This document shows positions 1 to 7,731 of a DNA stretch of 64,000 nt, piece by piece. The stretch covers positions 124,001-188,000 of the forward strand of contig DAOTXW010000016.1 in assembly GCA_034435035.1 (NCBI GenBank), read 5' to 3'. The notes beneath the pieces are model-generated. The model saw only the letters and a list, made by a program, of their open reading frames with translations. It was not told the DNA's origin and did not search any database. A program made the translations under genes and the position numbers. This stretch comes from JAHEME01 sp034435035. GTDB taxonomy: Bacteria; Chloroflexota; Anaerolineae; Aggregatilineales; UBA3940. Each line of letters starts with the position of its first letter. The stretch's first letter is position 1.

Positions 1-2
1 CA

Positions 3-185
3 ACGGGTGAGCATTACCACTTCACCTGCCGGGTCTGCCACCGGGTAATTGAGTTCGAAGCCGAGCAGATCGCGTCCATCAAGCAGGCGCTGGAAGCCAC
101 CTACGGCCTGGAGGTCAGGCATGCCTGCGTCTGTTTCGAGGGGCTGTGCGCGGACTGCCGTCGCTGCCCGGGGGGGATCGAATGA
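3..185 (+). CDS. Fur-family metal-responsive regulator, C-terminal fragment
   Basis: The window opens inside this gene; about 60 C-terminal residues remain, read in the third frame to a TGA at 183-185. The visible part has the Fur dimerisation-domain signature: a His-rich HYHFTCRVCHRVIEF segment, where the CxxC and histidines build metal sites in this family, and a Cys-rich tail with four cysteines before PGGIE. Its stop overlaps the feoB start (ATGA), so the two are translationally coupled. A Fur-type repressor leading an iron-uptake operon suggests autoregulated, metal-dependent control. The metal (iron, zinc or manganese) cannot be decided without the missing N-terminal DNA-binding half. 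Confidence 0.85.
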   Translation, partial: TGEHYHFTCRVCHRVIEFEAEQIASIKQALEATYGLEVRHACVCFEGLCADCRRCPGGIE

Positions 186-2143
186 CCTGCCACACAGCGG
201 TGGTTGAAGTGCCTGCTGCGCCCGGCGACTCGGTGATCCTGGTCGGCAACCCGAATGTCGGCAAGTCGGTGATCTTCTCTCACCTGACCGGGCGATACGT
301 GGAGGTCTCCAACTTCCCCGGCACCACCGTCGAGGTGACCCGGGGCCGCATGACGGTGAACGGTGCAGGCGTCCCGGTCATTGATACACCGGGCGTGAAC
401 AGCCTGCTGCCGCGCTCTCAGGACGAGCGAGTCACCCGTGACATCCTGCTGGCCGAAAACCCTCGCGCTGTAGTGCAGGTGGCCGATGCCAAGAACCTCC
501 GCCGCGCGCTGCTGTTGACCACGCAGCTGGCCGAAATCGGCGTGCCGCTGGTCCTGGTGCTGAACATGCAGGACGAGGCGCACGCCCGCGGTGTGCAGAT
601 CAACGCGGGCGATCTGTCCCGGCGGCTTGGTGTTCCGGTGATCATGGCCACGGCGACTCGCGGCGAAGGACTCGACGCGCTGGCCGCTGCGGTGGAGCAG
701 GCACGGCCTTCACGCTTTGCCGTCGGCTTCGATGGGGTGATCATTGAGGCCATCGCCCGGCTGGAGGCGCTGCTGCCGGAAGGGGTGCCGGGGCGCCGCG
801 GGCTGGCCATGCTGGCGCTCTCAGGGGCGGATATCCCCGCTGCCTTCCCCCCGTCTGCCTGTTCAGAGATCGAATCCATCCGCACTGCCACTGCGGCATA
901 CTACGATGTGCCGCTGGTGTATGCGCTCAACCGGCAGCGCCTGAGCTGCGTGGACTGTCTGGTGCAGGCCGTCTGCACACGCAAGGAGTCGGCTGGGCGC
1001 CCGCTGGCCGACTGGCTGGGGCGCATCGCCACCCACCCGGTGTGGGGCTGGCCGGTGCTGATCGCTGTCCTGCTGGGCCTGTATGAGTTCGTTGGGGTGC
1101 TGGGGGCCGGGACTCTGGTCGGTTTCCTGGAAGAGACGGTCTTCGGCGCCTGGATCAACCCCTGGGCGATCCGGTTGGCGGAGGCTGTCCTGCCGCTGCC
1201 TTTGCTGCGCGACTTCTTCGTTGGCGAATACGGCCTGATCACGATGGCGCTCAGCTATGGCATCGCTATTGTGATGCCCATCGTGACGACGTTCTTCATC
1301 GCCTTCAGCCTGCTGGAGGACAGCGGCTATCTGCCCCGGCTGGCGGTCATGGTGAACCGCCCATTCAAGGCGCTGGGCCTTAACGGCAAGGCCGTCCTGC
1401 CGATGGTGCTGGGCCTGGGCTGCGATACGATGGCGACCATGACCACCCGCATCCTGGAGACGCGCAAGGAGCGCCTGCTGGTGACGCTCCTGCTGGCGCT
1501 CGGCGTCCCGTGTTCGGCTCAGCTTGGTGTGATCCTGGGCATGGTCAGCTTCATCAGCCCGGCGGCGCTGGCCGTCTGGTTGAGTGTGGTGCTGGCCGTG
1601 CTGCTGGCTGTCGGCTGGCTGGCGTCGAAAGTGATCCCCGGACGCTCCTCCGACTTCATCGTCGAACTCCCGCCGATCCGCACCCCACGGCTGGACAATA
1701 TCGCTTTCAAGACCATCGCTCGCCTGGAATGGTATCTTAAAGAGGTGCTGCCGCTGTTCATGATCGGCACCGCGGCACTGTTCATACTTGATGCCACGGG
1801 GGCGCTGGCGCTAATCGAGCGGGCTGCCTCGCCCCTGGTGGAGGGGCTGCTGGGCCTACCCCGCGAGGCGACTGCCGCCTTCCTGATCGGCTTTCTGCGG
1901 CGCGATTACGGCGCAGCGGGCCTCTTTGCCCTGGCCCGGCAGGGCATGCTGACCACCACCCAGATGACAGTCAGCCTGGTGGTGATCACCCTGTTCATCC
2001 CGTGCATCGCCAATTTCCTGATGATCATTAAGGAATATGGCTGGAAAACCGCTGCCTGGGTGACGGGGTTTGTGGTGCCGCTGGCCTTCGCCGTGGGCGG
2101 CGCGCTGAATCTGGCCGTGCGGGCCCTGGGATGGGCGTTCTAG
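182..2143 (+). CDS. feoB: Ferrous iron transport protein B (FeoB), GTPase-linked permease
   Basis: 653 residues. Inner-membrane Fe(II) permease with a cytosolic N-terminal GTPase. The G1 loop GNPNVGKS lies at residues 22-29, followed by the G2 FPGTT, G3 DTPG and G4 NMQD motifs. The membrane half carries the FeoB landmarks DSGYLPRLA, GLGCDTMATMTTRIL, GVPCSAQLG and FIPCIANF, with conserved cysteines in the predicted pore. I chose the ATG at 182 because it overlaps the Fur-family stop, follows a purine-rich GGGGGGATCG and starts just before the G domain; an ATG at 146 would lie inside the upstream gene. The length is near that of short FeoB proteins. The operon continues with the Cys-rich protein and feoA. 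Confidence 0.97.
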   Translation: MTCHTAVVEVPAAPGDSVILVGNPNVGKSVIFSHLTGRYVEVSNFPGTTVEVTRGRMTVNGAGVPVIDTPGVNSLLPRSQDERVTRDILLAENPRAVVQVADAKNLRRALLLTTQLAEIGVPLVLVLNMQDEAHARGVQINAGDLSRRLGVPVIMATATRGEGLDALAAAVEQARPSRFAVGFDGVIIEAIARLEALLPEGVPGRRGLAMLALSGADIPAAFPPSACSEIESIRTATAAYYDVPLVYALNRQRLSCVDCLVQAVCTRKESAGRPLADWLGRIATHPVWGWPVLIAVLLGLYEFVGVLGAGTLVGFLEETVFGAWINPWAIRLAEAVLPLPLLRDFFVGEYGLITMALSYGIAIVMPIVTTFFIAFSLLEDSGYLPRLAVMVNRPFKALGLNGKAVLPMVLGLGCDTMATMTTRILETRKERLLVTLLLALGVPCSAQLGVILGMVSFISPAALAVWLSVVLAVLLAVGWLASKVIPGRSSDFIVELPPIRTPRLDNIAFKTIARLEWYLKEVLPLFMIGTAALFILDATGALALIERAASPLVEGLLGLPREATAAFLIGFLRRDYGAAGLFALARQGMLTTTQMTVSLVVITLFIPCIANFLMIIKEYGWKTAAWVTGFVVPLAFAVGGALNLAVRALGWAF

Positions 2144-2160
2144 CCGTGGAGGAGGTGCTG

Positions 2161-2385
2161 ATGGAACACAACGCGCTGTGTGTCTGCCCCCTGTGCGGCT
2201 ATCAGTTTGATCCATCGGGCATGACCTGTCATACTTCATGCCCGCTCAGCAGCGGCTGCCATATTCTGTGCTGCCCCAGCTGCGGCTACCAGGTGCCTGA
2301 TGAGACCCGCATGGCTCTCACGAGCGCCCTGCGCCGCGGCTGGCAGGCTCTCACCAGGGCCCGCCGGGCCGGGGACCGTGCATGA
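2161..2385 (+). CDS. Small Cys-rich zinc-ribbon-like protein between feoB and feoA
   Basis: 74 residues. The start follows a strong GGAGGAGG ribosome site at 2148-2155. Nine cysteines lie in the first 41 residues: C7, C9, C12 (CPLCGY), C23, C27, C33, C37, C38 and C41 (CPSCGY). Two CPxCGY knuckles framing two further Cys groups suggest one or two bound metal ions. The tail is basic and helical. Its stop overlaps the feoA start (ATGA), so it belongs to the feo operon. By position it could be a Feo accessory protein, comparable in place but not in sequence to FeoC, perhaps a metal sensor or an iron-sulfur or zinc chaperone. I do not recognise a named family. Confidence 0.8.
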   Translation: MEHNALCVCPLCGYQFDPSGMTCHTSCPLSSGCHILCCPSCGYQVPDETRMALTSALRRGWQALTRARRAGDRA

Positions 2386-2606
2386 ATCAACCTCTGACGC
2401 ATCTTCAGGTAGGCCAGCAGGCCGAAGTTGCTGCCATCAACTCCAGCCAGGAAAGCCGGCTGGCATACCTCTCGACGTTTGGGCTTGCCCCCGGCAGCCG
2501 CGTGACGCTGCGCCAGCGTCACCTGGCCTATGTCATCCTGGTCGGCGAGACGGAGATCGCGCTGGACGCCGACGTGGCCAGCGAGATCATGGTGCGCATG
2601 GAGTAG
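2382..2606 (+). CDS. feoA: Ferrous iron transport protein A (FeoA), SH3-like
   Basis: 74 residues, a normal size for FeoA. The small SH3-like beta-barrel is recognisable from RLAYLSTFGLAPGSRVTLRQR and the closing GETEIALDADVASEIMV, where FeoA proteins carry a 'G...iaL...A..I.V' strand pattern. FeoA is a cytosolic protein that supports FeoB. The start overlaps the stop of the Cys-rich gene by ATGA. It is the last gene of the feo cluster in this window. Confidence 0.92.
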   Translation: MNQPLTHLQVGQQAEVAAINSSQESRLAYLSTFGLAPGSRVTLRQRHLAYVILVGETEIALDADVASEIMVRME

Positions 2607-2654
2607 CCGGCCCCTCAGAGTTCCTGGCTGTCTTTTCCCACAGGAGGCCTCCTG

Positions 2655-3353
2655 GTGATACGTGTCCTCATTACTGGAGCCAGCCGCGGGCTGGGCCTGG
2701 AGATGACCCGACAGTGCCTGGCGCGTGGGATGCGCATCTTCGCTGCCTGCCGCGATCCACAGAATGCCGAAGACCTGATCGCGCTCGAAGAGGGCGCGCC
2801 TGACCAGCTCACCATCGTCCCGCTGGCGGTGGATGATCAGGCCAGCGTCGAAGCGGCCCGGCAGCTGGTCGGCCAGCGCACCCCGGCGCTCGACTGGCTG
2901 ATCAACAATGCCGGCATGTACTTGCGCGGCGAGCGCCCCGGGCGGTTCACCCGCGAGGCGTTCCGGGAATCCTACGAAATCAACGTGATCGGCCCCCTGA
3001 TGGTCGTGCAGGCGTTTCTTGATCTGCTGCGGGCCGGCGACTCCCCGCGGTTGGTCAATGTTTCCTCTCGCATGGGATCGATTGCCCGCAAGACATCCGG
3101 CGGGGATTACAGCTACAGCTCCAGCAAGACGGCCCTCAACATGATCTCGCGTCTGCTGGCCAATGACCTGCGCCCATCCGGCATCATTGTGCTGCCCATG
3201 CATCCCGGCTGGGTGCGGACCGACATGGGAGGGGCGGGCGCCCCGCTGAGCGTTGAGGAGGCGGTCGGCGGGATGCTGCAGGTTATCGAGGGTCTGACCC
3301 TCGCTGATTCTGGCCGTTTCCTGCAGTGGGATGGACAGGAGCTTCCCTGGTGA
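2655..3353 (+). CDS. Short-chain dehydrogenase/reductase (C-factor-like SDR)
   Basis: 232 residues, GTG start with CAGGAGG at 2641-2647. This is a Rossmann-fold NAD(P)-dependent oxidoreductase. Visible motifs are the cofactor loop TGASRGLG near the N terminus, NNAG (residues ~84-87), the active-site Ser in NVSSRMG and the catalytic YSSSK. The C terminus (HPGWVRTDMGG) is like the CsgA/C-factor SDR branch. The substrate is unknown. It lies 48 bp after feoA on the same strand, but nothing ties its function to iron. Confidence 0.9.
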   Translation: MIRVLITGASRGLGLEMTRQCLARGMRIFAACRDPQNAEDLIALEEGAPDQLTIVPLAVDDQASVEAARQLVGQRTPALDWLINNAGMYLRGERPGRFTREAFRESYEINVIGPLMVVQAFLDLLRAGDSPRLVNVSSRMGSIARKTSGGDYSYSSSKTALNMISRLLANDLRPSGIIVLPMHPGWVRTDMGGAGAPLSVEEAVGGMLQVIEGLTLADSGRFLQWDGQELPW

Positions 3354-3362
3354 GAATCCTTC

Positions 3363-3740
3363 TTACGGGAACGGTGCGAGGAAGCGCTGAATCTCGAGGA
3401 GATAGCCATTGGGGTCGCGTACAAAACAATGATAGATGCCGTAGGTCTCGTTGAGGGCAGGGGGCTTCTCCAGTGGGATGCCGTAGGTGCGCAGCCGGTC
3501 CGCCCAGATATCGACCTCGTCGGTGACAAACGTGAAGATCACGTTGCTGCCCGGGCCAGCGGGTGCGCCTGCCCGCTGGCAGAATCCCACGAAGGCGCTC
3601 TCTGTCACCTGCCACACCCGGCAGTCCCCCTGATCCAGCACCAGCAGCAGCCCCAGCACCTCACTGTAAAAGCGCGTCGTCGCTTCGAGATCACGGGTGT
3701 ACAGAAACGTGATGGCCTGATCGACCCGCGCGGCAGTCAT
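3363..3740 (-). CDS. Glyoxalase/VOC-superfamily protein
   Basis: 125 residues, a single VOC unit: beta strand ITFLYTRDLEATTRFYSEVLG, a central VIFTFVTDEVDIWADRL segment and the closing DPNGYLLEIQRF, whose Glu is the usual metal ligand. The N-terminal His ligand of classical glyoxalase I is absent, so the metal site is incomplete or differs. The start overlaps the stop of the ABC permease gene by ATGA, which places it at the end of the metal-ABC operon. The function is unknown; fosfomycin or bleomycin resistance proteins and dioxygenases share this fold. Confidence 0.85.
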   Translation of the reverse strand: MTAARVDQAITFLYTRDLEATTRFYSEVLGLLLVLDQGDCRVWQVTESAFVGFCQRAGAPAGPGSNVIFTFVTDEVDIWADRLRTYGIPLEKPPALNETYGIYHCFVRDPNGYLLEIQRFLAPFP

Positions 3741-4585
3741 CGGCGCAGTCTCCGCTGCACCCAGCCCCGACCCGGCGAAAACAGGAACGCGAGCACGAAG
3801 ATCGCCGTCAGCGCCAGTACGATCGATGCTCCTGACGCGGCGTCTGCGTAGTATGAGGCATACAGCCCGGCTACGGACGCGATCGCACTGAACAACGCTG
3901 CCAGTAACATCATCCCGCGCAGGCGGTGGGTCAGCAGTTGGGCAGTGGCGGCAGGAGTCACCAGCAGTGCCACCACCATCACCACGCCAACCGCTTGAAT
4001 CGCCGAGACGATGGTCAGTGCCAGCAGCAGCAGCAGCCCATAGCGCACCAGCCCGGGGGACAGCCCGATCGAGATCGCATGTCCCGGGTCAAACGAGGTG
4101 ACGACGATCTCTTTATAGGTGAGCGCCACGACCCCCAGCACCACTACCGTCACGGCGGCGATGATCCACAGGTCAGCTGCTGTCACCCCCAGGATGTTCC
4201 CGAACAGGATATGGCTCAGGTCGCGGTAGCTTCGCACCAGGCTCAGCAGGAGGATGCCCAGCGCGAACAGCCCGGAGAACATCACCCCGACAGCAGTATC
4301 TTCACGTACTTCGCCTTCCTTGCTGAACCACCCGATCCCCAGCGCCGTGACCACCGCCGCAACCAGCGCCCCAACGAACAGATTGGCCCCGTTCAGGAAG
4401 GCGATGACGATGCCTGGCAGGATCGTGTGCGCCATCGCGTCGCCGATGAACGCCATCCCACGCAGTACGACAAACGTTCCCAGCACAGCGCAGGACAGGC
4501 CCACCAGCAGCCCGGTGATCAGCCCGCGCTGCATGAAATCGTAGCTGAAGGGCTGCAGCAGCCACTCACTCAGCAGGTTCAGCAT
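3737..4585 (-). CDS. Metal ABC transporter permease (ZnuB/MntB/SitC family)
   Basis: 282 residues from the chosen ATG. An upstream ATG at 4627 lies inside the ATPase gene and would add 14 non-conserved residues. Hydrophobic throughout, with about eight membrane segments. Family signatures are FMQRGLITGLLVGLSCAVLGTFVVLRGMAFIGDAMAHT at the N terminus and VGVVMVVALLVTPAATA in the middle, both typical of ABC-3 (Zn/Mn/Fe) permeases. It overlaps the ATPase gene by about 20 bp and is certainly co-translated. The metal cannot be read from sequence. No substrate-binding lipoprotein lies next to it. Confidence 0.92.
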   Translation of the reverse strand: MLNLLSEWLLQPFSYDFMQRGLITGLLVGLSCAVLGTFVVLRGMAFIGDAMAHTILPGIVIAFLNGANLFVGALVAAVVTALGIGWFSKEGEVREDTAVGVMFSGLFALGILLLSLVRSYRDLSHILFGNILGVTAADLWIIAAVTVVVLGVVALTYKEIVVTSFDPGHAISIGLSPGLVRYGLLLLLALTIVSAIQAVGVVMVVALLVTPAATAQLLTHRLRGMMLLAALFSAIASVAGLYASYYADAASGASIVLALTAIFVLAFLFSPGRGWVQRRLRR

Positions 4586-5369
4586 CCCAGACCCCTTCGT
4601 GCGGGTGCAGATGCACGCCGTAAGCACGCAGCAGGGTGCGGGCGGTCAGCACTTCGCCGACCGGCCCATCGGCAATGATACGACCGTCCAGGAACACAGC
4701 ACGGGTGAAGTGCATCGGCAGGATGCCCAGATCATGGGTGCTGACGATGACGGTACGCCCATTCTCACACAGGCGATCCATCACATCGAAGATCATCTCC
4801 TGCGTGGTCATGTCGAGGTTGTTGAGTGGCTCATCCAGCAGCAGCAGATCAGCTTCATGCGCCAGCGAGCGCGCCAGCATGACGCGCTGCTGCTGCCCGC
4901 CGGACAGTTCACCGATCTGGCGCTCGGCCAGATCGATCAGCCCCAGAGTTTCCAGTGCGCGATCCACGGCGACGCGATCGGCGGGCACCGGACGATGGAA
5001 CCAGCCCATGTGCACATAGCGGCCCATCATCACCACCTGGCGCACCGTCACAGGGAAGCGCCAGTCAACATCTCCGCGCTGCGGGACGTAAGCAACCTTA
5101 TGATGGCACTCACCGACCGGGTTGCCGTAGATCAGAATCTGCCCCTTTTGGGGTCGCATCAAGCCGGCGGCCAGCTTGATCAGCGTGGATTTCCCGGCGC
5201 CGTTGGGGCCTACCAGCGCCACTTTCTCGCACGTGTCAACGCGCAGATCGATCGCTTCGACCGCCGGGCGTGCCGCTCCCGGATAGATGAAGGTCAGGTC
5301 GCTGATGCGCAGGGCTGGCTGGCCCGGGATGGCCGGCAGAGAGCAGGCCCTGCCGTAATTCCACTTCAT
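4566..5369 (-). CDS. Metal ABC transporter ATP-binding protein (ZnuC/MntA-like)
   Basis: 267 residues. ATPase of a Zn/Mn/Fe importer. Walker A GPNGAGKS, Q-loop VPQRGDVDWRFPVTVRQVVMMGRY, signature LSGGQQQR, Walker B LLLLDEPL and switch His in STHDL are all intact. The Q-loop region with DWRFPVTV is typical of the manganese/zinc branch. The ATG at 5369 is preferred over 5402 because it follows GGGGGGA at a suitable distance, while the earlier one has no ribosome site. A TTGACA/TATAAT promoter and a Fur-like palindrome lie just upstream, so the transporter is probably repressed when its metal is abundant. Confidence 0.93.
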   Translation of the reverse strand: MKWNYGRACSLPAIPGQPALRISDLTFIYPGAARPAVEAIDLRVDTCEKVALVGPNGAGKSTLIKLAAGLMRPQKGQILIYGNPVGECHHKVAYVPQRGDVDWRFPVTVRQVVMMGRYVHMGWFHRPVPADRVAVDRALETLGLIDLAERQIGELSGGQQQRVMLARSLAHEADLLLLDEPLNNLDMTTQEMIFDVMDRLCENGRTVIVSTHDLGILPMHFTRAVFLDGRIIADGPVGEVLTARTLLRAYGVHLHPHEGVWDAEPAE

Positions 5370-5422
5370 GGTGGGTGTTCCCCCCGGAGCGTGCCCGGAC
5401 ATGGACCGGGCATGCTGTCAAC

Positions 5423-5437
5423 TGATATGCAGTATCA
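5423..5437. promoter_or_regulatory. Fur/Zur-like palindromic operator
   Basis: TGATA-TGCAG-TATCA is a perfect 5-bp-arm palindrome with the 7-1-7 geometry of Fur-family sites (compare TGATAATnATTATCA). Flanks extend the symmetry to AA(C/T)TGATA on both sides. It sits directly downstream of the -10 of the metal-ABC promoter, where a bound repressor would block initiation. Confidence 0.6.
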
Positions 5438-5447
5438 ATTAGGGTCG

Positions 5448-5476
5448 ATTATAACGAGGGGTCGGGGCGCTGTCAA
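5448..5476 (-). promoter_or_regulatory. Consensus sigma-70 promoter of the metal ABC operon
   Basis: Reading the minus strand, TTGACA (5476-5471) is followed after exactly 17 bp by TATAAT (5453-5448). Both boxes are perfect consensus, with predicted initiation near 5441 and about 70 nt of leader before the ATPase gene. Such a strong promoter fits the presence of a repressor site at the start point. Confidence 0.85.
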
Positions 5477-5493
5477 CCGCCAGGCGTTGCTTC

Positions 5494-7038
5494 CTATCGC
5501 AGGAAGGGGATGTATCGCCAGACCCGCAGCAGCGCGATCAGCAGCTCCGCCAGCCGCCGGTTGATCGACAGCGCGGTCTCTGAGCTGCCGATCTGCCACG
5601 GTGTGCGGTTGGTGACGACGGCCTGTACTTCTGTGAACTTGCGGATGCCTTCCGGGCCGTGCCGCCGCCCGACGCCGCTCTCCTTGAATCCACCCATCGG
5701 CGCATCCATGGCGGCCCACATCGCGTAGCTGTCGTTGACAGCCACTGTCCCGGCCTTGAGCCGGCCTGCGATGCGCTCCGCCTCACGCCGGTTCCCGCTG
5801 ATCACGGCAAAGTGAAGCCCATACCGGCTGTCGTTTGCCCGCTGGATCGCATCTTCGATATCGCTGAAACGGTAGACGCTGATCACCGGGCCGAACGTTT
5901 CTTCGGCGTAGACGGCCATGCCCGGCTGGACGCCCTCGAGGATCGTCGGTTCATAGAAGAGCAGTCCATGCTCAGGGCTGCGCCGGCCCCCGGTCAGCAC
6001 GCGGGCGCCCCCGGCCACGGCCTCGCGCACCTGCCCCTCGATAAAGTCGATCTCATCCGGGCTGATCAGCGACCCGATCTCGTGATCGTAGTTGAACCCG
6101 CAGCCCAGGCGCAGCCGCCGGGTCTCGCGTACCAGGGCGCTGACGAACCGGTCGTAGATCGCGTCGTGGACGTAGGCGCGCTCAAAATTGATGCATGCTT
6201 GCCCGGCGTTGTTAAACGTGCCCTCGATCACGATGCGGACGGCGTGATCAAGCGCCGCATCCGGAAGCACTATCACAGCGTTCTTGCCGCCCAGCTCCAT
6301 GCTGTAGGGAATCAGCCGCCCGGCGGCGCGCGCGGCGACCTTCTTGCCTGTCTCGGTGCTGCCGGTGAACATCAGGTAATCTGCGTGGTCGATCAGCGCC
6401 CCGCCGATCTCGTCCCCCGGCCCGGTGATCATCTGCAGGATATCAGCGGGCAGGCCGCACTCCAGCAGGCGATCCCGCGCCCACAGCGCGCTCAGCGGCG
6501 TCTGTGTGGCTGGCTTGGTGACCACTGCGTTGCCGGCCAGCAGAGCGGGAATCGCGTCCGCGATGCCCAGGATGAACGGAAAGTTCCAGGGGCTGATGAT
6601 GCCCACCACGCCGACCGGGTGATAATGCAGGGTGGTGTATTCCCGCAGCGGGATCGCGCCGCGCAGCCGCCGGGAGCGCAGAAACCGCCCGGCGCGTAAA
6701 GCATAGTAGCGGGTCTCGCTGGCGATGGCAAACACTTCCACGAACGCATCCCGGCGTGATTTGCCGGCCTCCAGCTGGATGAGGTTGAAGATCTCCTCGC
6801 GCCGCTGCAGAATGAGATCGTGGAAGCGCAGGAAAATGCGGGCGCGGTCGCGGTGCGGGAGCGCCGCCCAGGCAGGCTGCGCTGCCCGTCCGCGCCGGAT
6901 AGCCTCTACCACATCGGCGGCGCGGTGCTGAGGCACGGCGCCGATCACCTCTCCATTGATCGGATTGCGAACCTCGATGATCTCAACCCCGGGGGCTACC
7001 AGGTCGGCGCGGATTCCTGCTGCGGTGATGATCGCCAT
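5494..7038 (-). CDS. NAD(P)-dependent aldehyde dehydrogenase
   Basis: 514 residues from the ATG at 7038, which has GGAAG about 10 nt upstream. In-frame ATGs at 7071 and 7107 would add unconserved residues. Oxidises an aldehyde to the acid. Visible are SPWNFPF, the cofactor segment VTKPATQTPLS, FTGSTETGKKV, the general-base Glu in MELGGKNAVIV and the catalytic Cys in NNAGQACINFERAYV. The C-terminal AMDAPMGGFKESGVGRRHG is the oligomerisation/closing motif. It resembles the succinate-semialdehyde/broad-specificity branch; the substrate is not known. It is transcribed towards, but is separate from, the metal transporter promoter. Confidence 0.92.
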   Translation of the reverse strand: MAIITAAGIRADLVAPGVEIIEVRNPINGEVIGAVPQHRAADVVEAIRRGRAAQPAWAALPHRDRARIFLRFHDLILQRREEIFNLIQLEAGKSRRDAFVEVFAIASETRYYALRAGRFLRSRRLRGAIPLREYTTLHYHPVGVVGIISPWNFPFILGIADAIPALLAGNAVVTKPATQTPLSALWARDRLLECGLPADILQMITGPGDEIGGALIDHADYLMFTGSTETGKKVAARAAGRLIPYSMELGGKNAVIVLPDAALDHAVRIVIEGTFNNAGQACINFERAYVHDAIYDRFVSALVRETRRLRLGCGFNYDHEIGSLISPDEIDFIEGQVREAVAGGARVLTGGRRSPEHGLLFYEPTILEGVQPGMAVYAEETFGPVISVYRFSDIEDAIQRANDSRYGLHFAVISGNRREAERIAGRLKAGTVAVNDSYAMWAAMDAPMGGFKESGVGRRHGPEGIRKFTEVQAVVTNRTPWQIGSSETALSINRRLAELLIALLRVWRYIPFLR

Positions 7039-7174
7039 GACTTTGCTTCCAGAGTGGGAATGTCGGTGCATGCAACCTGTACCGTCAAACACCGTATAAG
7101 GTGCCAAGAATACTTCGCTGCATCATGAGTCTGCAACCCTGTCAGTCAGGTCTGGATACAAGGAGCCCAATACT

Positions 7175-7588
7175 ATGAGCACTGAACTGCCCCCGAATGA
7201 ACGACCTCAGGCGAGCGCGGGTGAGCCGCCGCGTACCTCTGGCTGGCTGGCAGGGCCGGCGCTTGGGGGGCTGATCCTGATCGGACTCGGCGCGTTCTTC
7301 CTCCTGCAGTCGCTCGGCCTGCTGAGCTGGCTGCGCCTGCCGTATTTCAATTGGTGGGCTCTGTTCCTGCTGCTGCCGCTGGGCGCCGTCGCAGTGAGTG
7401 CCTGGCGCGCCTATCAGGCCAGCGGCCAGCAGATGACCCGTGAGGTGCGCAGCAAGGCCTTCGGCGCCCTGATCCTCCTGGTGGTATTTTCCGCCTTGAT
7501 GTGGAATATGAACTGGGCGCGCATCTGGCCCATCTTCCTGATCATCGGCGGGCTGACGATTCTGTTGGGGGGGCGCAACGCAGGCTAG
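7175..7588 (+). CDS. Small membrane protein, DUF5668/LiaF-N-like
   Basis: 137 residues with an AAGGAG ribosome site. A Pro-rich cytosolic N terminus of ~25 residues precedes four predicted membrane segments arranged in two hairpins: ALGGLILIGLGAFFLLQSLG, WWALFLLLPLGAVAVSAW, ALILLVVFSALMW and IWPIFLIIGGLTILLGG. The repeated 'W..lfpi.li..G...ll' pattern is that of LiaF/PspC-associated membrane modules. No catalytic residues are apparent. It stands alone, with a terminator after it. Confidence 0.75.
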   Translation: MSTELPPNERPQASAGEPPRTSGWLAGPALGGLILIGLGAFFLLQSLGLLSWLRLPYFNWWALFLLLPLGAVAVSAWRAYQASGQQMTREVRSKAFGALILLVVFSALMWNMNWARIWPIFLIIGGLTILLGGRNAG

Positions 7589-7610
7589 ACTTGGGCGCCC
7601 GATCGCCCTG

Positions 7611-7639
7611 ACGCGCCCGGCCTCCTGCGCCGGGCGCGT
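7611..7639 (+). terminator. Hairpin terminator after the small membrane protein
   Basis: Perfect 11-bp GC stem, ACGCGCCCGGC (7611-7621) with GCCGGGCGCGT (7629-7639), 7-nt loop, followed by GTGTTT. The U-tract is short, so efficiency is uncertain. Confidence 0.6.
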
Positions 7640-7731
7640 GTGTTTCCCGGCCATGTATCCCCTGCGATTGACACCCGATGATACAATGATTTACGGAACC
7701 TTCCTGCTCCCATCCTCAAGGAGACACCGCT

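Noticed and set aside
2286..3203. Long antisense open frame over feoA and the SDR (305 codons)
   Set aside because: It lies opposite two well-supported genes, has His/Gln/Arg-rich composition typical of GC-rich shadow frames and shows no domain.
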